NCBI RefSeq assembly: GCF_051401765.1
Contig: NW_027480438.1
Location: 7,006,001 to 7,070,000 of the forward strand
Source of the DNA: Calliopsis andreniformis
Lineage: Eukaryota; Arthropoda; Insecta; Hymenoptera; Andrenidae
Direction: 5' to 3'
Length of the DNA: 64,000 nt
Position numbers and translations under genes: made by a program. Positions 49,069 through 62,687 of the stretch are shown here, in pieces. The notes under the pieces are model-generated. The model was not told where the DNA came from and ran no database searches. It saw only the letters and a list, made by a program, of their open reading frames with translations. How positions within the stretch are numbered: position 1 is the first letter of the stretch; each line of letters starts with the position of its first letter.

Positions 49069-52000
49069 TCCTCAACCCTCAATCCTCAATCCTCAATCTT
49101 CAGTCCTCAGTCCCCAATCCTCAACCTTCTATCCTCAATACTAAATCCTCAATGCTCAATCCTCAGTCCTCAATCTTCAATCCTCAATACTCAATCTTCA
49201 ATCCTCAATCCTCAATCCTCAATCCTCAATCATCAATCCTCAATCATCAATCCTCAATCTTCAATACTCAATCTTCAATCCTCAATCCTCAATCCTCAAT
49301 CCTCAATCCACATTCTTCAATCCTCAACACCCAATACTCAATCTTCAATCCTCAATTCTCAATCGTCAATTCTCAATCCTCAGTCCTCAATCCTCAGACC
49401 TCAAACATCAGTACTCAACCCTCAGTCCTCGTCCTCAGTCGACAACCCTCAATCGTCGATCCTCAATCTTCAATCATCAATATTCAATCTTCAGTCCTCA
49501 ATCCTCAATCCTCAATCCTCAATACTCAATCCTCAATCCTCAATGTTCAATCCTCAATCCTCAATCCTCAATACTCAATCTTCAATCCTCAATACTCAGT
49601 CTTCAATCCTCAATCCTCAATCCTCAATCCTCAATCCTCATTCTTCAATACTCAATATCCAATCCACAATCTTCAATCCTCAATCCTCTATCCTCAACTC
49701 TCAATCCTAAATCCTCAATCCTTAGACCTCAAACAGCAATACTCAACCCTCAGTCCTCGTCCTCAATCCACAACCATCAATACTCAATCCTCAATCTTCA
49801 ATCATCAATATTCAATTTTCAGTCCTCAATCCTCAATCCTCAATCCTCAATCCTCAATCCTCAATCCTCAATGTTCAATCCGCAACACCCAATCCTCAAT
49901 CCTCAATCCTCAATCCTCAAGCGTCAATCCTCGATCCTCAATCCTCAACCCTCAATCCTCAGTCCTCAAACCTCCACCCCGAATCCTCAATCCTGAATCT
50001 TCAATCTTCAGCCATAAGTCCTCAACAATCAATTGTCAATCCTCAATCCTCAATAGAATATCCTCAATTCACAGTTTTCAATACTCAATCCCCATTCTGC
50101 AATCTTCAAATCTCAATCCACAAACATCAATTCTCATCACGCAACCCTCAACACTCAGTCGTCAATCTTCAATCATCAATCCTCAATCCTCAATCTTCAA
50201 TCCTCAATACCCAATCTTCAATCCTCAATCCTCAATTCTCAATCCTCAATGCTCAAAACTCAATCGTCAATCCTCAATCCCGAATCCTCAATCTTCAATC
50301 CCCAATCCTCAATCCTCAATCCTCAATCATCAATATTCAATCCTCAATACTCAATCTTCAATCCTCAATCCTCAATCCTCAATCCTCAACCCTCAATCCT
50401 CAATCTTCAATCCTCAATACTCAAACTGCAATCCTCAATCCTCAGTCCTCACTCCTCAATCCTCATTCTTCAATCCTCAGTACCGAATCCTCAATCTTCA
50501 ATCCACAATCCTCAATCCTCAAATCTCAATCCTCAATTCTCAATCATCAGACTTCAAACACCAATACTCAACCCACAGTCCTCGTCCTCAATCCACAATC
50601 GTCAATCCTCAATCCTCAATCTTCAGTCATTAATATTCAATTATCAATCCTCGATCCTCAATCCTCAATCCTCAACCCTCAATCCTCAATGTTCGATCCT
50701 CAATACCCAATCCTCAGTCTTCAATCCTCAATCCTCAATCCTCAATCCTGAATCCTCAATTCTCAGTCCTCAATCCTCAATCTTCAATCCTCAATCCTCA
50801 ATCCTCAATCCACAATCCTCAATCCTCAATCCTCATTCTTCAATCCCCAATACACAATCCTCAATCTTCAATCCTCAATCCTCAATCCTCAATTCTCAAC
50901 CCTCAATCCTCAGTCCTGAGTCCTCAATCCTCAATCCTCAAAACCTCAGCCCTCACCCTCAATCCTCAATCCTCAATCCTCAATCCTCAATCTTCTATCC
51001 TCAATACTCAATCCTCATTCTTCAATCCTCAATACACAATCCTCAATCTTCGATTCTCAACCCTCAATCTTCAATTCTCAACCCTCAGCCCTCATCCTCA
51101 ATCCTCAATCCTCAATCCTCAATCCTCAACCTTCAATCCTCAATACTCAATCTTCTATAATCAATCCTCAATTCTCAATCCTCAATACTCAATCCTCAAT
51201 CGACAATACTCAATCCTCAATCCACATTCTTCAATCCTCAACACCCAATCCTCAGTCTTCAATCCTCAATCCTCAGTCCTCAATTCACAATCCTCAATCC
51301 TCAATCCTCAGACCTCAAACATCAATACTCAACCCTCAGTCCTCTTCCTCAATCCACAACCATCAATCCTCGATCCTGAATCTTCAATCATCAATATTCC
51401 ATCTTCAATCCTCAATACTCAGTCCTCAATCCTCAATACTCAATCCTCAATCCTCAATGGTCAATCCTCAATACCCCATCCTCAATCCTCAATCTTCAAT
51501 CCTCAATTCTCAATATTCAATCCTCAGTCCTCAATACTCAATCCTCAGTCCTCAATCCTCATTCTACAATCCTCAATACCCAATCCACAATCTTCAATCC
51601 TCAGTCCTCAATCCTCAATTCTCAATCCTCAATCCTCAATCCTCAGACCCCAAACAGCAATACTCAACGCTCAGTCCTCGTCCTCAATCCTCAATCCTCA
51701 ACCTTCAATCCTCAATCCTCAATCCTCAATACTCAATCTTCAATCCTCAATCCTCAGTCCTCAATTCTCAATCCTCAATCCTCAGTCCTCAGTCCTCAAA
51801 CCTCAATCCTCAACCCTCAGCCCTCATCCTCAATCCTCAATCCTCAATCCTCAATCCTCAATCTTCAATCCTCAATACTCAATCTTCAATCCTCAATCCT
51901 CAGTCCTCAATCTTCAATCCTCAATGCTCAATGCTCATTCCTTAATCCTCAGTCCTCAATCCTCAATCCTCAATCCTCAATCGACATTCTTCAATCCTCA

Positions 52001-52170
52001 ACACCCAATCCTCTATCTTCAATCCTCAATCCTCAGTCCTCAATTCTCAATCCTCAATCCTCAATCCTCAGACCTCAAACATCAATACTCAACCCTCAGT
52101 CCTCTTCCTCAATCCACAACCATCAATCCTCGATCCTGAATCTTCAATCATCAATATTCAATCTTCAATC
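49069..52170. repeat. 3.1-kb segmental duplicate of 41,066-44,167
   Basis: Landmarks at 41,149, 42,051, 42,246, 43,454 and 43,921 recur at exactly +8,003. Only scattered substitutions were seen, such as CCGAATCC for CCAATCC near 50,281. Collinearity starts where a different flank meets an AACCCTC heptad and ends near 52,170, where single heptads differ. Confidence 0.88.
50024..50163. repeat. Cassette 1, subfamily E
   Basis: Partner of 42,021 at +8,003; AGTCGTC closes the cassette. Confidence 0.88.
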
Positions 52171-52724
52171 CTCAATCCTCAATCCTCAATCCTCAATACT
52201 CAGTCCTCAATCCTCAATGTTCAATCCTCAATACCCCATCCTCAATCCTCAGTCTTCAATCCTCAATACTCAATATTCAATCCTCAGTCCTCAATCCTCA
52301 ATCCTCAATCCTCAATCCTCATTCTTCAATCCTCAATACCCAATCCACAATCTTCAATCCTCAATCCTCAATCCTCAATTGTCAATCCTCAATCCTCAAT
52401 CCTCGGACCTCAAACAGCAATACTCAACCCTCAGTCCTCGTTCTCAATCCACAACCATCAATACTCAATCCTCAATCTTCGATCATCAATATTAAATCAT
52501 CAGTAATCAATCCTCAATCCTCAATCATCAATCCTCAGCCCTCAGTCCTCAGTCCTCTAACCTCAATCCTCAAACCTCAGCCCTCATCCTCAATCATCAA
52601 TCCTCAATCTTCAATCTTCAATCCTCAATCCTCAGTACTCAATATTCAATCCTCAATCCTCAGTCCTCAAACCTCAAATCTGAATCCTCAATCCTGAGTC
52701 CTCCATCTTCAGCCCTCAGTCCAC

Positions 52725-52864
52725 AACAATCAGTAGTCAATCCTCAATCCTCAATAGAATATCTTCAATTCACAGTTTTCAACACTGAATACTCAATCTG
52801 CAATTTTCAAACCTCTATCCACAAACATCAATTCTCATCGCTCAACCCTCATCACTCAGTCCTC
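52725..52864. repeat. Cassette 1, subfamily A variant
   Basis: TATCTTC, AGTTTTC, AACACTG and ATCGCTC distinguish it. Confidence 0.86.
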
Positions 52865-53960
52865 AATGTTCAATCCTCAATCCTCAATTCTCAATCTTCA
52901 ATCGTCAATACTGAATCTTCAATCCACAATCCTCAATCCTCAACCCTCAATCCTCAATCCTCAATCTTCAATCCTCAGTCCCCAATCCTCAATCTTCTAT
53001 CCTGAATACTCAATCCTCAATGCTCAATCCTCAATCCTCAATCTTCAATCCTCAATCATCAATCCTCAATCTTCAATACTCAATCTTCAATCCTCAATCC
53101 TCAATCCTCAATCCTCAACCCTTAGCCCTCATCCTCAATCCTCAATCCTCAATCCTCAATCCTCAATCTTCAATCCTCAATACTCAATCTTCAATCCTCA
53201 GTCCTCAGTCCTCAATCTTCAATCCTCAATGCTCAATGCTCAATCCTCAATCCTCAGTCCTCTATCCTCAACCCTCAATCCTCAATCCACATTCTTCAAA
53301 CCTCAACACCCAATCCTCAATCTTCAATCCTCAATCCTCAGCCCTCAATTCTCAATCCTCAATCCTCAATCCTCAGACCTCAAACATGAATACTCAACCC
53401 TCAGTCCTCGTCCTCAATCCACAACCCTCAATCCTCGATCCTCAATCTTCAATCATCAATATTCAATCTTCAATCCTCAATCCTCAATCATCAATACTCA
53501 ATCCACAACCCTCAATGTTCAATCCTCAATACCCAATCCTCAATCTTCAATCCCCAATCCTCAATCCTCAATCATCAATACTCAATCTTCAATACTCAAT
53601 TTTCAATCCACAATCCTCAATCCTCAATCCTCAATCCACATTCTTCAATCCTCAATCCTCAATCCTCAGACCTCAAACAGCAATACACAACCCTCAGTCC
53701 TCGTCCTCAATCCACAACCATCAATACTCAATCCTCAATCTTCAATCATCAATATTCAATCTTCAGTCCTCAATCCTCAATCCTCAACCCTCAATCCTCA
53801 ATCCTCAATACTCAATGTTCAATCCGCAATACCCAATCCTCAATCTTCAATCCTCAATCCTCAATCCTCAATCCTCAATCCCCAATCCTCAATCATCAGT
53901 CCTCGATCCTCAAACCAGTATCCTCAATCCTGAATCCTCAATCTTCAGACCTCAGTCCTC

Positions 53961-54100
53961 AACAATCAGTTGTGAATTCTCAATCCTCAATAGAATATCA
54001 TCAATTCGCAGTTTTCAATACTAAATACTCAATCTGCAATCTTCAAATCTCTATCCACAAACATCAATTCTCATCACTCAACCCTCAACACTCAGTCCCC
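53961..54100. repeat. Cassette 1, subfamily G variant
   Basis: Second heptad AGTTGTG; TATCATC, AATTCGC and AATACTA follow. Confidence 0.86.
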
Positions 54101-55798
54101 AATCCTCAATATTCAATCCTCAATCCTCAATCCTCAATCCACAATCCTCAACCTTCAATCCTCAATACTCAGTCTTCAATGCTCATTCCTCAATCCTCAA
54201 TCCTCAATTCTCAATCCTCAATCGTCAATTTTCAATCCTCAATACTCAATCTTCAATCCACAATCCTCAATCCTCAATCATCAATACTCAATCTTCAATA
54301 CTCAGTCTTCAATCCACAATCCTCCATCCTCAATCCTCAATCCACATTCGTCAATCCTCAATCCTCAATCCTCAGACCTCAAACAGCAATACACAACCCT
54401 CAGTCCTCGTCCTCAATCCACAACCATCAATACTCAATCCTCAATCTTCAATCATCAATATTCAATCTTCAGTCCTCAATCCTCAATCCTCAACCCCCAA
54501 TCCTCAATCCTCAATCCTCAATGTTCAATCCGAAATACCCAATCCTCAATCTTCAATCCTCAATCCTCAATCCTCAATCCTCAATCCTCAATCCACATTC
54601 TTCAATCCTCAACACCCAATACTCAATCTTCAATCCTCAATTCTCAATCCTCAGTCCTCAATCCTCAGACCTCAAACATCAATACTCAACCTTCAGTCCT
54701 CGTCCTCAATCCACAACACTCAATCGTCGATCCTCAATATTCAATCACCAATATTCAATCTTCAATCCTCACTCCTCAATCCTCAATCCTCAATACTCAA
54801 TCCTCAATCCTCAATGTTTTATCCTCAATACCCAATCCTCAATCTTCAATCCTCAATCCTCAACCCTCAATCCTCAATCCCCAATCCTCAATCCTCAGTC
54901 CTCAAACCTCAATCCTCAATGTTCGATCCTCAATACCCAATCCTCAGTCTTCAATCCTCAATCCTCAATCCTCAATCATCAATATGCAATCCTCAATACT
55001 CAATCTTCAATCCTCAATCCTCAATCCTCAATCCTCAACCCTCAATCCTCAATCTTCAATCCTCAATACTCAAACCGCAATCCTCAATCCTCAGTCCTCA
55101 CTCCTCAATCCTCATTCTTCAATCCTCAGTACCGAATCTTCAATCCTCAATCCTCAATCCTCAATTCTCAACCCTCAATCCTCAGTCCTCAGTCCTCAAT
55201 CCTCAATCCTCAAAACCTCAGCCCTCACCCTCAATCCTCAATCCTCAATCCTCAATACTCAACCTTCAATCCTCAATGCTGAATCTTCAATCCTCAATCC
55301 TCAATCCTCAATCCTCAATCCTCATTCTTCATTCCTCAACACCCAATACTCAATCTTCAATCCTCAGTGTTCAATCCGCAATACCCAATCCGCAGTCTTC
55401 AATCCTCTATCCTCAATCCTCAATCCTCAATCCTCAATCCTCAATCTTCGATTCTCAATCCTCAATCCTCAATCCTCAATCCTCAATCCTCAATCATCAA
55501 TCTTCAATCCTCAGACCTCAAACAGCAATACTCAACCCTCAGTCCTCGTCCTCAATCCACAACCATCAATACTCAATCCTCAATCTTCAATCATCAATAT
55601 TCAATCTTCAGTCCTCAATCCTCAATCCTCAATCCTCAATCCTCAATCCTCAATGTTCAATGCGCAATACCCAATCCTCAATCTGCGATCCTCAATCCTC
55701 GATCCTCAATCCTCAATCCTCAATCCTCAATCCTCAGTCCTCAAACATCAAACCTGAATCCTCAATCCTGAATCCTCAATCTTCAGACCTCAGTCCTC

Positions 55799-55936
55799 AA
55801 CAATCAGTTGTCAATTCTCAATCCTCAATAGAATATCATCAATTCACAGTTCAATACTCAATACTCAATCTGCAATCTTCGAATCTCTATCCACAAACAT
55901 CAATTCTCATCATTCAACCCTCAACACTCAGTCCCC
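55799..55936. repeat. Cassette 1, G-like, two-base deletion
   Basis: AGTTTTC is shortened to AGTTC, giving 138 bp and a phase shift of two; GAATCTC and ATCATTC in the 3' half. Confidence 0.87.
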
Positions 55937-56629
55937 AATCCTCAATCTTCAATCCTCAATCCTCAATCCACAATCCTCGATCCTCAGTTTTCAATCCTCA
56001 ATACTCAATCTTCAATCCTCCATCCTCAATCGTCAATCCTCAATCCTCAATCCTCAATCGCCAGGCTTCAATCCTCAATACTCAATCTTCAATCCTCAAT
56101 CATCAATCCTCAATCATCAATCCTCAATCTGCAATACTCAATCCTCAACACTCAATCCTCAATCCTCAATACTCAATCCTCAATCCTCAATCCTCAATCC
56201 TCGGTCCTCAATCCTCAATCGTCAATCTCCAATCCTGAATACTCAATCTTCAATACTCAATCCTCAATACTCAATCATCGATCCTCAATCCTCATTCTTC
56301 AATACTCAAAACCCAATCCTAAATCTTCAATCCTCAATCCTCAATCCTCAATTCTCAATCCTCAATCCTCAGTCCTCAGCCCTCAAACCTCAATCCTCAA
56401 TCCTCAATCCTCAATCCTCAGTCCTCAGTCCTCAAACGTCAATCCTCAACCCTCAATCCTCAATCCTCAATGTTCAATCCGCAATACCCAATCCTCAATC
56501 TTCAATCCTCAATCCTCAATCCTCAATCCTCAATCCTCAATCCTCAATCCTCAATCCTCAATCCTCAGTCCTCAAACATCAATCCTGAATCCTCGATCCT
56601 GAATCCTGAATCTTCAGCCCTCAGTCCTC

Positions 56630-56769
56630 TACAATCAGTTGTCAATCCTCAATCCTCAATAGAATATCATCAATTCACAGTTTTCATTACTCAATGCTCA
56701 ATCTGCAATCTTCAAATCTCTATCCACAAACATCAATTCTCATCACTCGTCCCTCAACACTCAGTCCCC
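56630..56769. repeat. Cassette 1, subfamily G
   Basis: TATCATC, ATTACTC, AATGCTC; GTCCCTC replaces AACCCTC. Confidence 0.87.
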
Positions 56770-57746
56770 AATCCTCAATATTCAATCCTCAAGCCTCAAT
56801 ACTCAATCCACAATCCTCAACCTTCAATCCTCAATACTCAACCTTCAATGCTCAATACTCAATCTTCAATCCTCAATCCTCAGTCCTCAATCCTCATTCT
56901 ACAATCCTCAATACCCAATCCACAATCTTCAATCCTCAATCCTCAATCCTCAATTCTCAATCCTCAATCCTCAATCCTCAGACCTCAAATAGCAATACTC
57001 AACGCTCAGTCCTCGTCCTCAATCCTCAACCCTCAATCTTCAATCCTCAATCCTCAATCCTCAATCCTCAATCATCAATCCTCAATCATCAATCCTCAAT
57101 CTTCAATACTCAATCTTCAATCCTCAATCCTCAATCCTCAATACTCAATCCACATTCTTCAATCCTCAACACCCAATACTCAATCTTCAATCCTCAATCC
57201 TCAATCCTCAATTCTCAATCCTCAATCCTCAATCCTCAGACCTCAAACATCAATACTCAACCCTCAGTCCTCGTCCTCAATCCACAACCCTCAATCGTCG
57301 ATCCTCAATCTTCAATCATCAATATTCAATCTTCAATCCCCAATACTCAGTCCTCAATCCTCAATACTCAATCCTCAATCCTCAATGTTCAATCCTCAAT
57401 ACCCCATCCTCAATCCTCAATCTTCAATCCTCAATACTCAATATTCAATCCTCAGTCCTCAATCCTCAATCCTCAGTCCTCAATCCTCATTCTACAATCC
57501 TCAATACCCAATCCACAATCTTCAATCCTCAATCCTCAATCCTCAATTCTCAATCCTCAATCCTCAATCCTCAGACCTCAAATAGCAATACTCAACGCTC
57601 AGTCCTCGTCCTCAATCCTCAACCCTCAATCTTCAATCCTCAATCCTCAATCCTCAATACTCAATCTTCAATCCTCAATCCTCAGTCCTCAAACCTCAAT
57701 TCTGAATCCTCAATCCTGAGTCCTCAATCTTCAGCCCTCTGTCCTC

Positions 57747-57886
57747 AACAATCTGTAGTCAATCCTCAACTCTCAATAGAATATCGTCAATTCACAGCTT
57801 TCAACCCTCAATACTCAATCTGCAATTTTCAATCCTCTATCCACAAACATCAATTCTCATCACTCAACCCTCATCACTCAGTCCTC
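57747..57886. repeat. Cassette 1, subfamily A variant
   Basis: TGTAGTC second heptad, TATCGTC after AATAGAA, AATCCTC in place of AAACCTC. Confidence 0.87.
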
Positions 57887-58536
57887 AATGTTCAATCCTC
57901 AATCCTCAATTCCCAATCTTCAATCCTCAATACTGAATCTTCAATCCACAATCCTCAATCCTCAACCCTCAATCCTCAATCCTCAATCTTCAATCCTCAG
58001 TCCCCAATCCTCAATCTTCTATCCTCAATACTAAATCCTCAATGCTCAATCCTCAATCCTCAATCTTCAATCCTCAATACTCAATCTTCAATCCTCAATC
58101 CTCAATCCTCAATCCTCAATCATCAATCCTCAATCATCAATCCTCAATCTTCAATACTCAATCTTCAATCCTCAATCCTCAATCCACATTCTTCAATCCT
58201 CAACACCCAATACTCAATCTTCAATCCTCAATCCTCAATCGTCAATTCTCAATCCTCAGTCCTCAATCCTCAAACCTCAAACATCAGTACTCAACTCTCA
58301 GTCCTCGACCTCAATCGACAACCCTCAATCGTCGATCCTCAATCTTCAATCATCAATATTCAATGTTCAGTCCTCAATCCTCAATCCTCAATCCTCAACA
58401 CTCAATCCTCAATCCTCAATGTTCAATCCTCAATCCTCAATCCTCAATACTCAATCTTGAATCCTCAATCCTCAGTCCTCAAACCTCAATTCTGATTCGT
58501 CAATCCTGAGTCCTCAATCTTCAGCCCTCAGTCATC

Positions 58537-58676
58537 AACAATCAGTAGTCAATCCTCAATCCTCAATGGAATACCCTCAATTCACACCTTTCAACACTCA
58601 ATACTCAATCAGCAATTTTCAAACCTCTATCCACAAACATCAATTCTCATCACTCAACCCTCATCACTCAGTCCTC
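58537..58676. repeat. Cassette 1, subfamily A, altered core
   Basis: AATGGAA TACCCTC replaces AATAGAA TATCCTC; ACCTTTC and AATCAGC follow. Confidence 0.85.
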
Positions 58677-59207
58677 AATGTTCAATCCTCAATCCTCAAT
58701 TTTCAATCTTCAATCCTCAATACTGAATCTTCAATCCACAATCCTCAATCATCAACCCTCAATCCTCAATCCTCAAACTTCAATCCTCAGTCCCCAATCC
58801 TCAATCTTCTATCCTCAATACTCAATCCTCAATGCTCAATCCTCAATTCTCTATCTTCAATCCTCAATACTCAATCTTCAATCCTCAATCATCAATCCTC
58901 AATCATCAATCCTCAAACTTCAATACTCAATCTTCAATCCTCAATCCTCAATCCTCAATCCTCATTCCACATACTTCAATCCTCAACACCCAATACTCAA
59001 TCTTCAATCCTCAATCCTCAATCCTCAATTCTCAATCCTCAGGCCTCAAACATCAATACTCAACCCTCAGTCCTCGTCCTCAATCCACAACACTCAATCG
59101 TCGATCCTCAATATTCAATCACCAATATTCAATCTTCAATCCTCACTCCTCAATCCTCATTCCTGAATCCTCAATCCTGAATCCTCAATCTTCAGCCCTC
59201 AGTCCTC

Positions 59208-59347
59208 AACAATAAGTTGTCAATCCTCAATCCTCAATAGAGTATCCTCAATTCACAGTTTTCAACACTCAATACTCGATCTGTAATCTTCAAACCACTA
59301 TCCACAGACATCAATTCTCATCACTCAACCCTCAATACTCAGTCCCT
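59208..59347. repeat. Cassette 1, altered core
   Basis: AATAAGT in the second position, AATAGAG for AATAGAA, and AGACATC for AAACATC. Confidence 0.83.
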
Positions 59348-59891
59348 AATCCTCAATCTTCAATCCTCAATCCTGAATCCACAATCCTCTATCCTCAATC
59401 TTAATCTTCAATCCTCAATACTCAATCTTCAATCCTCAATCCTCAATCCTCAATCCTCAATCCTCAACCTTCAATCCTCAATACTCAATCTTCAATCCTC
59501 AATCCTCAATCCCCAATCCTCAATCCTTAGTCCTCAATCCTCAATCGTCAATCTTCAATACTCAATACTCAATCTTCAATCCTCAATGCTCAATCCTCAA
59601 TCCTCAATCCTCAATCCTCATTCTTCAATCCTCAATACACAATCCTCGATCTTCAATTCTCAATCCTCAATCCTCAATCCTCAATCCTCAATCCTCAGTC
59701 CTCAGTCCTCAAACCTCAATCCTCAACCCTCAGCCCTCATCCTCAATCCTCAATCCTCAATCCTCAATCTTCAATCCTCAATACTCAATCCTCAGTCCTC
59801 AATTCTCATTCCTCAATCCTCAATCCTCAGACCTCAAACCTCAATCCTGAATCCTCAAAACTGAAACCTCAGTCTTCAGCCCTCAGTCCTC

Positions 59892-60031
59892 AAAAATCAG
59901 TTGTCAATCCTCAATCCTCAATAGCGTAACCTCAATTCACAGGTTTCAATACTCAATACTCAACCTGCAACCTTCAAATCTCTATCCACAAACATCAATT
60001 CTCATCACTCAACCCTCAGCACTCAGTCCCC
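59892..60031. repeat. Cassette 1, subfamily D, altered core
   Basis: AATAGCG TAACCTC replaces AATAGAA TATCCTC; AAAAATC and AGGTTTC assign it to D. Confidence 0.85.
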
Positions 60032-61716
60032 AATCCTCAATCCTCAATCCTCAATTCTCAATCCTCAATCGTCAATCTTCAATCCTCAATACTCAATCTT
60101 CAATCCTCAATCCTCAATCCTCGGTCCACAATCCTCAATCGTCAATCTCCAATCCTGAATACACAATCTTCAATCCTCAATCCTCAATGCTCAATCCTCA
60201 ATCCTCAATCCTCATTCTTCAATACTCAATTCTGAATCTTCAATCCACAATCCTCAATCCTCAACCCTCAATCCTCAATCCTCAATCTTTAATCCTCAGT
60301 CCCCAACCCTCAATCTTCTATCCTCAATACTCAATCCTTAATCCTCAATCCTCAATCCTGAATCTTCAATCCTCAACAATCAATCTTCAATCCTCAATCC
60401 TCAATTCTCAATCCTCAATCATCAATCCTCAATCATCAACCCTCAATCTTCAATACTCAATCTTCAATTCACAATAATCAATCCTCAATCCTCAATCCAC
60501 ATTCTTCAATCCTCAACACCCAATACTCAATCTTCAATCCTCAATCCTCAATCCTCAATTCTCAATCCTCAATCCTCAATCCTCAGACCTCAAACATCAA
60601 CACTCAACCCTCAGTCCTCGTCCTCAATCCACAACCCTCAATCGTCGATCCTCAATCTTCAATCATCAATATTCAATCTTCAATCCTCAATCCTCAATCC
60701 TCAATCCTCAATACTCAGTCCTCAATCCTCAATGTTCAATCCTCAATACCCCATCCTCAATCCTCAGTCTTCAATCCTCAATACTCAATATTCAATCCTC
60801 AGTCCTCAATCCTCAATCCTCAATCCTCAATCCTCATTCTTCAATCCTCAATACCCAATCCACAATCTTCAATCCTCAATCCTCAATCCTCAATCATCAA
60901 TATGCAATCCTCAATACTCAATCTTCAATCCTCAATCCTCAATCCTCAATCCTCAACCCTCAATCCTCAATCTTCAATCCTCAATACTCAAACCGCAATC
61001 CTCAATCCTCAGTCCTCACTCCTCAATCCTCATTCTTCAATCCTCAGTACCGAATCTTCAATCCTCAATCCTCAATCCTCAATTCTCAACCCTCAATCCT
61101 CAGTCCTCAGTCCTCAATCCTCAATCCTCAAAACCTCAGCCCTCACCCTCAATCCTCAATCCTCAATCCTCAATACTCAACCTTCAATCCTCAATGCTGA
61201 ATCTTCAATCCTCAATCCTCAATCCTCAATCCTCAATCCTCATTCTTCATTCCTCAACACCCAATACTCAATCTTCAATCCTCAGTGTTCAATCCGCAAT
61301 ACCCAATCCGCAGTCTTCAATCCTCTATCCTCAATCCTCAATCCTCAATCCTCAATCCTCAATCTTCGATTCTCAATCCTCAATCCTCAATCCTCAATCC
61401 TCAATCCTCAATCATCAATCTTCAATCCTCAGACCTCAAACAGCAATACTCAACCCTCAGTCCTCGTCCTCAATCCACAACCATCAATACTCAATCCTCA
61501 ATCTTCAATCATCAATATTCAATCTTCAGTCCTCAATCCTCAATCCTCAATCCTCAATCCTCAATCCTCAATGTTCAATGCGCAATACCCAATCCTCAAT
61601 CTGCGATCCTCAATCCTCGATCCTCAATCCTCAATCCTCAATCCTCAATCCTCAGTCCTCAAACATCAAACCTGAATCCTCAATCCTGAATCCTCAATCT
61701 TCAGACCTCAGTCCTC

Positions 61717-61854
61717 AACAATCAGTTGTCAATTCTCAATCCTCAATAGAATATCATCAATTCACAGTTCAATACTCAATACTCAATCTGCAATCTTCGA
61801 ATCTCTATCCACAAACATCAATTCTCATCATTCAACCCTCAACACTCAGTCCCC
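61717..61854. repeat. Cassette 1, G-like, two-base deletion
   Basis: Partner of 55,799 at +5,918, with the same deletion. Confidence 0.88.
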
Positions 61855-62547
61855 AATCCTCAATCTTCAATCCTCAATCCTCAATCCACAATCCTCGATC
61901 CTCAGTTTTCAATCCTCAATACTCAATCTTCAATCCTCCATCCTCAATCGTCAATCCTCAATCCTCAATCCTCAATCGCCAGGCTTCAATCCTCAATACT
62001 CAATCTTCAATCCTCAATCATCAATCCTCAATCATCAATCCTCAATCTGCAATACTCAATCCTCAACACTCAATCCTCAATCCTCAATACTCAATCCTCA
62101 ATCCTCAATCCTCAATCCTCGGTCCTCAATCCTCAATCGTCAATCTCCAATCCTGAATACTCAATCTTCAATACTCAATCCTCAATACTCAATCATCGAT
62201 CCTCAATCCTCATTCTTCAATACTCAAAACCCAATCCTAAATCTTCAATCCTCAATCCTCAATCCTCAATTCTCAATCCTCAATCCTCAGTCCTCAGCCC
62301 TCAAACCTCAATCCTCAATCCTCAATCCTCAATCCTCAGTCCTCAGTCCTCAAACGTCAATCCTCAACCCTCAATCCTCAATCCTCAATGTTCAATCCGC
62401 AATACCCAATCCTCAATCTTCAATCCTCAATCCTCAATCCTCAATCCTCAATCCTCAATCCTCAATCCTCAATCCTCAATCCTCAGTCCTCAAACATCAA
62501 TCCTGAATCCTCGATCCTGAATCCTGAATCTTCAGCCCTCAGTCCTC

Positions 62548-62687
62548 TACAATCAGTTGTCAATCCTCAATCCTCAATAGAATATCATCAATTCACAGTT
62601 TTCATTACTCAATGCTCAATCTGCAATCTTCAAATCTCTATCCACAAACATCAATTCTCATCACTCGTCCCTCAACACTCAGTCCCC
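62548..62687. repeat. Cassette 1, subfamily G
   Basis: Partner of 56,630 at +5,918. Confidence 0.88.

Larger units (their letters stand above)
52171..54951. repeat. Mosaic heptads between segmental duplicates
   Basis: It includes an A cassette at 52,725 and a G-type cassette at 53,961. A shared string with CAATACAC and AGCAATAC heptads recurs near 53,680 and 54,390, about 710 bp apart. The stretch 54,590-54,950 resembles 47,180-47,560. Confidence 0.75.
54952..58082. repeat. Segmental duplicate, copy 1 (offset 5,918 bp)
   Basis: All cassettes (55,829, 56,660, 57,777 by AATAGAA position) and all other landmarks checked recur at exactly +5,918. The open-frame translations of 257, 341 and 371 residues here read the same in both copies. 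A rare two-base deletion in the cassette at 55,799 is shared by both. Confidence 0.93.
58083..60869. repeat. Mosaic segment between the 5,918-bp duplicates
   Basis: Three cassette 1 copies here carry changes in the normally constant AATAGAATAT string: AATGGAATAC at 58,565, AATAGAGTAT at 59,236 and AATAGCGTAA at 59,920. A stretch near 60,187-60,480 is a shortened relative of the block at 20,441. Confidence 0.78.
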
